From assembly GCA_900074885.1 (NCBI GenBank), contig FJUW01000012.1:1471841-1535840 (forward strand): DNA of 64,000 nucleotides, written 5' to 3'. The notes under the pieces are model-generated. The model did not search any database. It saw nothing but the letters and a program-made list of their open reading frames with translations, and was not told the DNA's origin. Position numbers and translations under genes: made by a program. This DNA comes from Rhynchosporium graminicola. Lineage: Eukaryota; Ascomycota; Leotiomycetes; Helotiales; Ploettnerulaceae. Numbering within the stretch: the stretch's first letter is position 1; every line of letters begins with the position of its first letter. Positions 35,461 through 46,956 of the stretch are shown in pieces.

Positions 35461-38094
35461 TTTCGCGATTTTTCTTTGGTGGAGGATAAGGAGGTGAGTG
35501 GAGGTAGCCTGGAGGGCGAGGATGGCTTTAGGTGGAGATATTGAGGACAATCGGAAGGGGCGTGAGAAATGAAGCGTGAACAAGTTTGTTTGAGATTTCG
35601 TGTATTACTATCAATACGTTAGCACAGATCTTCACAGCCATGTATTGCGTGTCGAGCAAGACGTACCAAGTTCAACCCAATTTCAAATCCCAAATGTATC
35701 TATTGATCGAAGACTACCTACTCATCCAAGCCGGTCCAATGATGCAAATCAAACTCGTAACGTCGTCAATATTCCAAAGAATGCAGAGCAGGAATGTATT
35801 CTCGCAGATGTTCGATAAAATATAAAAAGGGAAAAGAGGAAGAGAAGCCTACCTCACTTACTGTTTTAACAAAACGCTCATTCTCCCAGCCTTCTTCCTC
35901 TCTGCCGGCCAGCGCAAAGGAGGGAAAAGCGTGTGGTTGGTAGGGGAGGGTTATGCGCTGGGAAGTTGAGTGGTTGGTACGTAGGATTTCAGTGGGGTGA
36001 AAGTGAGATGGGACTAGCGGGGGTGTGGCTGACGGCCCGTGCGGATGTGAAGAGGCTGGGCTGGGCTGGGCTGGGAATATATGAGGCGTACTTTCGTACC
36101 TGAATATCCTGATTCCTGCCTCGAAAATTCTTCACAGCTTGCGGTGTTAGTTTATGCATCGAATTCTATTCCAGTTGCTACCGGCGTGAATAACTTGAAA
36201 CAATGATAGCGAGAGGGTCATTTTGCGTTGTTGTTTTCTGGTTGCTCAATTTTTGTTTAGATTTCGGAGGAGCTCGTTCGCTTAGCAGAGAAGCTTACCA
36301 GCCACTTTATTTATTTACCCCTCCCCCTCCATTGCATTTACGGTATCACTTCACCAACCCCTCTCTTCCTCCTACTCGGGTACAGTAGCTTTCCTCTTTC
36401 CATGCTTTCTTTCCCAGACCCACCCAGATCCAAGATCCCAGATCCCAAATCTTATACTCCAGCACAACGTGCGTGCCACACCATAACACAAATACCTAGT
36501 ATCCGAGGTGTCCTCAAACAGGTATCCAACGTAGCCCAGCAACACAAGCATCACAGTACCTACCTACCTATGCCGTACACCCAAGCCCGGGTTTCGGAGT
36601 TCCTTTTCCTCGCTTCTCTACCGAAGAGACGTAAACACAACATGCCCACCATACCCCCCAACATACAGCTAAATTTCACGTGGTGCACACACCTCTTGCA
36701 AAGCATTCTGTCATTTAGTTTCCTAGTTTCCTAGTTTCTTATTTTCTTAGTTTCTTAAATGTACTGAATTCGTTTCCTGGCTGTCATGCGACGCAAGGCA
36801 AATGCAAGGCAGAGATGACGATGGATGTGATGTGTACGGTGTGGTGTGTAGGTAGGGCAACATAAGTACATGTTGATGTTGTGCGATGCTGCGTGCAGAG
36901 GGGGATGGAGATAGGAATAGAAACCAATGAAGTGAAGTGAAATGAAGATGGGTATGTAGGTAGGTGGTGTGAGGGTGATAGTTGATAGGTGATGGCTGAG
37001 CTGATTGGAAATTTACTGAGGGATTGGAGGGATACAAAAGAGAGAGAGATGGAGAGGGTGGCTGCGATCCGATTGCTGGATTGCTGAACCGGGGGGCGGG
37101 GGTGGCCGCAGATATTGTCACTCTTTCCTCCGAAGTCTTTCTGTGACTTATTTGGAAAGCTTTTCTTAAGACTTTGTGATAGATCTGCCATATATACGAA
37201 TGACATACCTGACGGGAAAAGAAACAAATATGCGATTGCACAGACATTGTCGTGAACAATTCTAAGAAACAGCTCAGACATTACATGAGTAGCAAGCCTC
37301 TCAGATCCCATCGCGCTTAGGATTGTTCATTTCGCCTACCTGCCTACCTAGATATACCATAAGTGGCACAGCGTTGTGTCAGCAATTGCTAAGCGTAGAG
37401 GTGTGACAGACAATACAATACCGACCTAAGATAATGGGTACTTACCAAGGCAAGTAGCAAGCAAGCAAATTGCTTGGCTGCTTTACGAAGGACAGATGGA
37501 CTACCTACCTACGTACCTAGTTACGATAGACGGCGTAAGTGGGATCCAGATGTTGGTGAAATTTGTTGACGGTACTTGATGGTATGGCATGACTAGACGC
37601 ATTTCGAATGATAGATTCATGTGATAGCAGATAGTCGGATATGGTTAGTGTGTTGGTTGATAAGTACAGGAATGTGTATGTAGTCTTCAAAGGTAAAGAT
37701 TCGCTTGAGAAAAATGTTTGGTCGTATATCATGAGCGTAGATAATCGACAGGAGACTGACGAAAAAAGGATAAGGAGGCTACATACTGAGCGTGGCGTGG
37801 ACCCTCTTTGAGCAGTTCGATTCGCGTTAATCAACAACCTATTGCACACTTTCGTGCGTCGTAAAATCGTCATCAGCTATAGCTCGCTTCATGAATCAAA
37901 GCTCAAATTGATTGTCTTCGAGAGCCCTTATGTCGGTTCCCGGGTGCCCTCCCCTTACGCCCCCAAACTGAGAGCCCCCCGAGCTTGCTTCCGCTCTATG
38001 CCAACCAAGATTGATACAAGTGTGACCGCAAGAACGAAGCTTCTTGACCATAACAATTCCTTAACCTTCCCTCCTTCCCTCCCTCTCCCTCATA
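35461..38094. other. 2.6-kb intergenic region with short repeats
   Basis: No convincing gene. It holds a GGCTG/GGGCT tandem tract (about 36056-36074). ACCTACCTACC or its complement recurs near 36557, 36850, 36955, 37335 and 37500. CT-rich tracts lie at 38060-38230, overlapping the low-complexity end of the riboflavin kinase gene. Confidence 0.45.
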
Positions 38095-38931
38095 TCACAA
38101 CTTCTCCCCCTCCCTCTCTCCCTTTCCTCCACCTTTCCCCTCACCACCACCCCACAACCACTTCCCCTCCCCCTTCCCACCCTCCGCATCTCCATCCCCT
38201 AACTTCCTCCACCCCTCCCTCCCTAAACTCCTTCCCGCAACCTCAATATCCGTCCTAATATCGTCTACCAGCGCCTCCAAACTAACATAATCCAACTCCT
38301 TCCTAATAAACCCCAACAGCAGCACTCTCATCTCCGCACCGTAGAAATCCTTGTCGAACTTCTGCATGACGTGTACTTCGGCACTCCTCACTGTGTTTTT
38401 GTAGAAAGGGTTGAAGCCGATCGACATCACCATTGGGTAGACGCGCCAGTTATTCTGGTGCGGAGAGGGAGGAGAGGGCGTGGGAATTGAGGTTGTGGAG
38501 GCGGTTGTGAATGTCGTTGATGCTTGGGAGGAGGAGGGAGGAGTATCAAGGGAAGGGTGACCAGATGGGAGGTCGAGGGAGGCCCAGCCGAAATAGACTC
38601 CTGATTCTGCAGTTTCGATCCAGGGCGTCGTGTCGACGGGGATGTTTGCTGTTGGGATACCGAGCTATTGACACTCACGAATGATCAGCCGTCTTTTCAA
38701 TCAAATTCTAGCCTACAGGACTCGGAGTTGGAGAGTAGGAAATGCATGTGGTTCTATTGTAGGAGGGTAGGTAGATAGATATACCTCTTTCGATCCTCTT
38801 CCAAATCCACTAACAACCTTCCCGCTCATTCGCAGCGGAAAAGGAGGTTCAGGCCCTGAATCAGGTCCTATGATCTGAGGTCGCGTTGCTCGTACTTCGG
38901 CGCTGGGAGCTTCTTCTGCTTTATCTGCCAT
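38095..38931 (-). CDS. FMN1: riboflavin kinase (FMN biosynthesis)
   Basis: The enzyme phosphorylates riboflavin to FMN with ATP. Exons are 38931-38785 and 38664-38095 with a 120-nt intron, giving 238 aa. The family signature spans the splice: GKVVSGFGRGSKE joins LGIPTANIP, the flavokinase PTAN motif. Next come ESGVYFGWASL, YPMVMSIGFNPFYKNT and EVHVMQKFDKDFYGAEMRVL, which hold the substrate-binding and catalytic Glu region. A middle Ser/Thr/Pro-rich insert and a Gly/Glu/Lys-rich tail are low complexity; both are common variable parts in fungal enzymes. ATG 38931 is the first ATG in frame. Confidence 0.93.
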
Positions 38932-39819
38932 CTTTGCCGCTATTCTATTATCCTGTCCTTTAAACGTTGGGTTCTGGAGCTTCTTGTCCAAATTCAGAGC
39001 TCCAAAAAGTGCGAATATTTAAATTGGATAGCGAGCGCAGATGAGATTGAAAGGAAGAGTTGAGTTGCTGTAGTTTGCAGTTAAATGTTTCGAGGTGGTA
39101 CAGTGTGGTGAACTTGTACCAAAGAAATGTATAAAATGATGTGATTGAAGCTTCCTACAAGGCTGTCGCCGATCAGCGCGGGGTCAATTCATCCGATTTT
39201 GGCAGTGCCCCTCGACTCTCTTGGCGAGGCTACCGCATCTTCCGCAACTAGCTTTGTTTACTTTAATTGATCGAGGCGATGTAGATCACGTCGAACGAGA
39301 AAAATGTACGTGATATTCACTGCCTCATTCTTGCGAGAGCAGCTAGCTACCAGTCAAAAATATCCACACCAGGCAAGGCATGCAGTGTACACAACGCGAG
39401 CCCACCATCTCTTTCCAATCCCCCTCCCTTTCTCCTCAACCCATGTCTACCTCTACCTCTGCTTCTTATCCCTCCCCCTCTTCTCTAGGGTATACCATTC
39501 TTCCTCCACCACTTGCCACGTGCCCAGAGAAGGTAAGAATCAAATCCCAGAACGCCACCCAAGTGCTCGCTCATGATTTCTCAGAGCATCCTATAATCCC
39601 ATGCATGCAATTTCCCATCCATTTTGCCAGATATGCAAGCAACACGCCATTTTTGAAATGAAAGAAGGATGAACAAGTCCGTTATTCATATCATCAATTC
39701 CATTCATGTTCCCATGCATCCATTAGTATGCAGCCATGCCGAAGATCCCAGAAGTTGCGCCATTAACAGAGAAAGAATTCTGTGAGGTATATTGAAAGAA
39801 AGAAAGAAATGGAACAGTC
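38932..39819. other. intergenic between riboflavin kinase and AcuK
   Basis: This is the promoter side of riboflavin kinase and 3' flank of the AcuK gene. A CT-rich tract lies at 39405-39500. No gene is supported. Confidence 0.5.
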
Positions 39820-42114
39820 TCAGATGCAAGGGAGGAACTGTGTTTGTTAGTGGAAGCATTCGGGGAATGGGGAAGGGAGCGAGAGGGGGGTTACTTACAT
39901 TCATAACGATCAACATAGGTATATCAAACACATCTCTCTTCACCGTCCAGCAATACGTACAATCCAGCTTCCCATCGCGATGTAAGCGCTCAATCCCATG
40001 CTCGCCATCGATCTCCCTAACACGGTTTCCCAAGCCGCCAATACCGCCAGCAATTTCTCGCTTGTTGGCCCTGGCGATTGCGCTTTCTTCTTTTTGCTCG
40101 GGAGATTCGATGTCGTCTTTTGTCTGGTATTTGAGCATTTTGCATCGCGTTGTTACACTACCTCTGCTGTCACCGAATGCCAAGCGCGCGAAGTCTTCGT
40201 AGAACTCCACCACACTGTCGTCGTCCAGAAGCTCGGCAAGGAAGACGGGTTGTGGTCGCCCGTCTTTACCTTGCTGGTCTGCGAGACTCAATGGTTTCAT
40301 GCGTGGTGTGGCGAGGCCGGCACGTCCAGTATTGGTGAGACTTGCTGGGCCGGAAGTTTCTGCACTACTTCTCCCTGTATTGGTGTTCAGGTTCGGCTCT
40401 TTGCCTAGGAGGACATCTTTCTTCCAGCCAGTAAGAAGCGTAAATTCTTTGTTAACCGCTGCTATTTCCCCCGTTCGGCGACATACAAGGGTTGGTGTGC
40501 AGCAGTTCAGCATGAAGTCTTCGTACTCGAATAATGTCCTCTGGAAACACTTCTCCATAAATATCAAGTCTTGCCTGTTCAAGGTCTTCGTGCATGAGAT
40601 GAATGAAGGACGAATCGATGCGAGTGACTTGGCAATGCGGAGTGTCTTGTTGGGAGAGAACCGTCGCTGGAGAAGGGCAGTCAGGCTGTGGAAGCCTGTA
40701 GTATAGGAATATGGTTCGTGGACTGTATCGTAGATGGATGATGCATCCCGATTTCGTTTCCCAAGTACTGAGCTAGGCCCAAATTTACCAGCTGCAGATT
40801 TCGTGTCCTGCCTTTTGACTGGCCGCTGAGCAGCGGATGATTGATGTGGCGGGAGATTCGGTGGATAGCCTGATGCTGTAGGTGAGCTTTCGAATCCCAT
40901 CCCGCTCGCTCCTGGACTCGCATCTGTGCTTGGACTATGATGGCTTGTACCGCCCGTACCGATGGCATATGCATGTGGCAAACCGTGGTGCATTGAGAAC
41001 ATGCTGTTTTGGCGATCCATCCCCGAGTAGTCTTGCAGCATATCTTGGCCGTACAATTGAGAGAAGGACCCGAGGTTGCTGCCGTACACACTGCTGTTGT
41101 TAAAGTTGACGTCGGCCATCGATTGTGACGAAATCGATGTGGCGTCTTTTGGTGATGTTTCCTGAGCTCCAGAAGACATATGTCCCAGCATTCCGAATTC
41201 AAGAGCACCATAGTGATTCCCGAAATTTAAGCCTTCCAAGTCAAAGTTGAATAATGCGGGATTACTTGGATCGAACATCGCTCCCCCAAAGTTAGCTTGC
41301 GCGTCCTGGCTAGAAACTTGTGGTATCCCCAGAGACTGCATTGTCGGCTGCCGTTGATTCTGAAAATTTGGAGATAATGGTGATGGATGCTGACTACCAT
41401 AAGAGAGCCCTTGCTGCAGTGGAGGAGCCATTTGATTCTGTTGCGGTGGGAAAATGGGGTAAGAAGGTGATGTATCGGGATGAGAATAGAAGCCTTCAAT
41501 TCCTGGTGATGTATCGGATGCAGAGCTGGTAGTAATTTGTTGATTGTGACTATGAGAAGCAGAAGAATTGACTTGGTTGAAGTTTGGACCTAGAACAGGC
41601 CGCAGCGCTTCCGCAGGTGCATCATGGAGATATTTTGCTTTCTTCCTCACCCCATCTTGACACGCATCTGCAAGCCCTCGTTTGATACATCTCTGGCATG
41701 GACGTTCATCACCTAGAGCGATTGTCAATACTCATTGCAACAGAGAACGCCAAATTTTGTAACGTATCCAAAGACGCGCGACGAAGGACCCGAAACCAAA
41801 CATTCATTCTGGAGAAAAGTAAACATACCACAAGTTAAATGAGCTCTCTGACAAGCAAAACATGCTCTCCTTGCCTTCTTCCTCCTGGGTCGTAAGGGAT
41901 CTTTAGGGTCCAGTTTTGGCTTTGTTGTCACGGTCGATCCCCCCACCTTGCCATTCTCATCAACGTCTGGTCTGAATTTCTGCTCGGCCATGTCGGTATT
42001 ATCGTCTTCCTCCTTGTCTACAACGTTGGGGTCATGCTCATGATCACTGTAATCATTCTCCGAAGCGCCATCCGAAACCTCAGGGTCATCAATCTCGTCA
42101 GTATCTCCCGACAT
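39820..42114 (-). CDS. acuK: transcription activator of gluconeogenesis AcuK/ERT1, Zn2Cys6 with PAS domain
   Basis: This nuclear regulator activates PEP carboxykinase and fructose-1,6-bisphosphatase genes on gluconeogenic carbon (family knowledge). Exons are 42114-41829, 41712-39899 and 39837-39820 (introns 116 and 61 nt), giving 705 aa. An acidic N-terminus is followed by the Zn2Cys6 cluster, C-x2-C-x6-C-x5-C-x2-C-x8-C, interrupted by intron 1 after LTCG. A Ser/Gln-rich middle precedes the PAS-like region ([27 protein letters not shown]). The C-terminus [19 protein letters not shown] ends, after the last intron, in the family's short FLPCI tail, which fixes the 18-nt final exon. The unspliced frame runs on through the intron. 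Confidence 0.93.
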
Positions 42115-45100
42115 TCTTGCCTTATAATACCTACTTCGGGGCTATCTTTGTCGAGGCTAGCTCGTGCCCTGCGAAACCACACCTCGTCAAGCAATTCAAT
42201 AAGACCCCCAGTTTTTACCTCGTTCGCTAGAGACCCTAGGAATCAACCTTGCTGCAGGTGATTTGTAGCACAAGAGAAACGCCCGCTCGGATTGGTGGGT
42301 GTCGTAGACCGTCTGGCGCGCCCACCATGCACAATGACCTTGTCCCGCAACTCCCTCCCTCAGCCTTCACCGATCTCAATGGTCTCGAGCGGCTTGCAAG
42401 CCCAATCTCCGTATTTCCAAGTATTGTCTCTTTCCAGCAAAGTACTCAATACTATGCTTTAACTCAATGCGCCGTTCCAGTGCAATTCAGACCCGCTATC
42501 AGGCACGTACCCGGAAATTTTGACAATCCTTTCACGTTTTGTCGCGTGCCAATCCGCACGCGGGCACGAGTTCGCATGCACCGTAATATGGCTTGTCTCT
42601 CGTCTCCCAGTGTATCCTGCTGGACCAGTCCTGTCCTCTGCCCCGACTACAGAGCTCCTATCTCGCTTCCAACGAAGTCACTGGTCCTACCACTCTTGTG
42701 ATGGCTAGTATTACCAGTAACTCAGGCCCTTGTTCGTCCCAGCAGCGAGTCTCGCGGCACAGAGCCACGTCTCAGTCGGCGACCAATGCCACCCGCCTCC
42801 TGTCTGCCTCTATGCCTCTTTGCCCCCACAACTCGTCCAGTCTTGATCACACGGCGACCGAGTATGGGCGGTACTCGAGGCTGCGCAATGGGGAAATTTG
42901 ACTGCTGGCTGCCAGACAAGCCGCGAGGTAGCGAGTCAATTATATGCTGTGCGACGTCCTTTTGTGAATGCTGAATGTAGGTATCCGACCCTAGTCTTTC
43001 TCGGCGCAGCAAATAGGGCATTGATGCCCAAGAGCGTTGTGGAATTGCTGTATTTACTGACTCGAAGTATTGGCTATTCGTCTCCTTGCACCAGTTCGAC
43101 GACTCGATCGACGAAAGTATTATCTGCTTTGAAGGAGAGTGTTGATGAGGCGCTGAGAAATAAAGTCCAAGCTATTGAGAGCTGAGCTGAGCTGAGCTGA
43201 GGTGAGTGTAGAGGCGGGGGTTTTAGCGCTGGCTCTTCCTTGCCGTAGAGCAGATCTCCCCTCGTCTTCCTCTATGAAAAATTAACGGACGTCTTCTGCT
43301 CATGCGCGCAATTCGCGCACACTGTCAGTTGAGGGTCTACAGCTGTCGGACGCCGCCCAAAATAGTTGTGGAAGCGAGGATCGAGTGGGTGATAGAATAC
43401 GCGTGGCAGCACGTTGTGGAGGTTTCGCAAGGAATCTCGTGTACCAACGTGAGTTCGAATACATACTAGTCGAGCATGCTGCAATGCGGTCCAGCCAGGG
43501 TGCTGCTCCTGCTCCTGCTCGCTCCTGCTCCTCCAATTCTTCTGCTTGGGTCCGGGCTCACGGGACCCTCAGCCACATCAACTTCTCTCTGGTTCGCTTA
43601 ATCCTCCTGTTCCAAAACATGGAAATACGCCACAGAGGACGAGGATCAACACATTGCATCATTGGATGCACCATTTACTCTACGAACGGCAGAAGAAACT
43701 GTTTGGTGTTTGGTACGGCATAGCTCCCGCTTGTGAACTTGGATTGGTGGAGCTGGGGAGAAATGCAAGAGAGCCGGCTTGGGTCTGAATGTGATAGCCA
43801 TGCTGACGGGTCCGTCCCTCCCACCAGACACCAACATGAACTTTGGATAGTTACACGAATATTACAGCAATAGTCACATGTCTCCTTATGAAACCTTGTC
43901 AAGACGCCACGATCGTCTGCAGCTGGAGATGAGGCGACAATAGGGCAGTCCCTATTCTTCGGCTACCCGGTAAAGCGATGCATATCAACATGGGGCTCCT
44001 ATGGTCAATAACATCCTGCGGTGGGAAATAAACTGCCTCACGTTTCTAGTCGAGATCTGTGGGTCCCCTATCACTTTGGATAGGGTGCTAATCTCGATTG
44101 CTTCGTGACCATTGCTGTATAGGTAAGTAATGGTTGTCGCTGGTCGATATGACAAGTATCAGGATCATAAGGATTTTTTGGCGTTAATCCAAAGCTAAGG
44201 ATAGGAACTATTCGTGTGCGAAAATACATACAAATGTCCCAAATACAAATCCGTAGTCTTCTGGTGGTGCAAATGTGTGAAAGTATACATGCGGCTTCCT
44301 GCGAAAGTACTGACTTTAAGCACTCGTGTGCAAAGCTACTGTATGAAGAAACGCGGGAAAACTGCAAACGGAATCTGATAGTATGGCTACCATTCACAGA
44401 TTCCTTGGGATCCGGAAATCATAATTCCCAATTCCAATAATTTGGATTATGAAATCGAAAACATTCTGCTTGGCTTACTTGATTGAGCGACCCTCATCGC
44501 CTTCCTCTTCAGACAAAAAATTTCTAGACATCAGTTGCATTTCGAACAGGGTAAGCATCGCCTTTGCTATTGGATCATGTCAGAAAGGCGCAAATTTGAA
44601 AGCTCGAAACCAGTCGCACTACCTATGACTTCAATTTCGCCCGAGTGCTGTGGATAGGTAGAATCATACGAGACGCAAACAATGCAATATTCTCCTCATA
44701 CCTGCGATTACTTGCCGACATCTTCCTACCCCACAATCATCTGCGTCCCAGGAATAAAACACAGTCTTTATACTACTCGGGATTGCCGCTATCAATCTGC
44801 TATGCGATACGACAGCGACAAGAAGTATACATATGCCCTGATCTCCAATCCTAGCTCCGTCTTCATAGATTCCAAACCTCTTTCTTAAGGATCTCTACTT
44901 TAAATATAGAGCTACACGTGTATAACTATGGCCTCTGGCATTTTTCTAGACCTATGGATAAGATATAGCAGATGTATTCTAGATTTTAACAAAAATATCT
45001 AGAGAATTCTCATCACGACAAGGAATATACTTCGTGCATATACAGACAAGAACGAGTCGGTGCTGCGAGGTGCAAAAACTATGACAAAACTTACGCTGGA

Positions 45101-45879
45101 TTCAAACAACCGATTTGGGATTCCCATCTCTCAAAAACAAGAATTTGGTATCGGCTTTCACAGCCCAGTGCAGTTTCAGAAACCGCTTCAATAACCTTAT
45201 TCTGCGAGTGTCAACCCAAATTGCATTCAAGTTCTCTGCTTTATATACTGGTTTACGAAGTTTATCACGCGTTGACCGAGTGGAGGCTGGTCTTGGGTGG
45301 ACCCGGTGCTGCTAGTCATTTATTCCCTTCCTTCCGTGGCTGGTTACGAGAAGGCTGGAGTGAGTTTTGTTTCTTATGTTATGTTGACCACTGGGTAATT
45401 TACATGGCAATTCCTACGAGCCGCTATAAAGACGATTATTTAGAGGTGGAGGACGTGGCTTCCAAGACACGGGCATATCATCAAAGCGGAACAGAAATAT
45501 CAATTGCTGCACTCCGGTGCTATAAGAAAGATAGACGTATGGTGAAAGATTAATCTATACAGGCAGTAAGAGAGTGTCAATCTCGGCGAGATTTAGCTCA
45601 GTTTACCTGTCTGCTCTTCACCTACATACTTCGTCTCTTTAGGTTCCTTTGCCTATTAACTAAGGTAAGTCAGATACAAAGTACTGGGTAGCAAAGCGAA
45701 AACAATTGACACGGCATATCCTTTCCATCCGTCTATCCTATCGCATCTCGTCATATCAAATCGCACCATCATACCATCATACCGTCAAGCCCTGCCTCCT
45801 TCCTTCCCCCCTCTCTCTGGGCCTCTCGCCAACCTATCCAACCCAACAAGCAAACAAGTAATCAACCAAGAAACCAACA
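42115..45879. other. 3.8-kb region without a supported gene
   Basis: Short plus-strand frames at 42703-42900 and 43024-43185 are Ser/Thr-rich or short and unsupported. Simple repeats are GAGCT tandem units at about 43183-43203 and CTGCTC units at about 43502-43533. Nothing else is recognised. Confidence 0.45.
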
Positions 45880-46092
45880 ATGCACAATCCCCCCCCATCT
45901 TGCGCCTCACTGCCTCATCGCCAAAAACACCCACCGCCAAAAGCCAAACGCCATACCATCATCCGTACACCTCTCCCACTTCGCCCATCTCACACATCTT
46001 CCAAACTAACCATACACACTCACGTACCACATACACCTCACGATCAATCATCTGACAGCTCTCTCTCGCCCTGGGATCCCAGCCCAGAATAG
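45880..46092 (+). CDS. possible small Pro/His-rich protein (70 aa)
   Basis: A 70-codon ATG frame follows a promoter-like CT-rich block (about 45790-45830) and a CA-rich leader ending AAACCAACAATG, a good fungal start context. The product is rich in Pro, His, Ser and Thr (HRQKHPPPKAKRH), without domain or signal peptide. The composition could equally reflect C-rich non-coding DNA. Confidence 0.25.
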   Translation: MHNPPPSCASLPHRQKHPPPKAKRHTIIRTPLPLRPSHTSSKLTIHTHVPHTPHDQSSDSSLSPWDPSPE

Positions 46093-46956
46093 CAAGTCAC
46101 TCCCTGAGACAGCTTACCTATCGTTCGTACATTGCGTATATGTCGTGTAACGGGTAAAGTTTATGGGTTCATGGGTTCATGGGTCTGTGGATCTTGGACC
46201 TCAGGACCGGGTTTGGGAATGAGACCGGGAATATGATAAGAACTAGGAGTGGAAAAGAAATTGGGACTGTGGTAAATACGGGAGGGGCGAATTATCAAGC
46301 AGGGTTTGAAGAGGTACGAGTACGAGGAGGGATGGAAAGTGTGGTAAGTCAGGTTAGGTCATTGGAAGCCATGGTCGCGATACGTGATAGCTTTTACGGT
46401 TCTTGGAGCTGTGAGCTGGGGAGATAGAAGAGGCGGTGAGGTTGAGGCTGAGGCTCTGAAGAATGGGTGTGTGAAGACTGTGTTTACATGAATGTGGCTG
46501 CGGGATTTTCTCTTGTGAATTCATGATCTAGTGAAAATGTGTCGTATCTGTACAGATTGTACTATGCTATACTAGGCTTTGTTAGTGGAAGCCTTGAACC
46601 AGTCGACTACCATAGGGTCATTGCTTCAACGCTCGCACGTATGTATGTGTGCATGTATGTGTGCCTAACCAGTCTGCGACCTTTCATATAAATCCAGGCA
46701 ACACAGACACCAACCTGGTCGTCTCATCTCATCTCATCGTCCCCTGTCACTTAGCTCAATACATCTCAGAATTGACCACGGGTCGATATCAATACATCAT
46801 GCAATATATATTCTAATACATGCACACAGCTCCACCTCACTATCAATAAAATAGGAGTAATTGATAACCTCGTTAAATCTAACCACAACTCAAAACGGGT
46901 ATCGTATAAGAATGCCAGATAATAAACAAAGTACAGATGATAGTGACGTGTAGAGT
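46093..46956. other. intergenic, nothing recognised
   Basis: It contains short tandem TTCATGGG units near 46163-46180 and 3' flank of the MFS transporter gene. The plus-strand frame 46179-46427 is not supported. Confidence 0.4.

Noticed and set aside
42703..43185. Ser/Thr-rich frames upstream of AcuK
   Set aside because: Low-complexity composition, no domain, and joins between frames need unsupported splices.
46179..46427. 82-codon plus-strand frame near short tandem repeats
   Set aside because: Begins in the TTCATGGG repeat and has no support as a protein.
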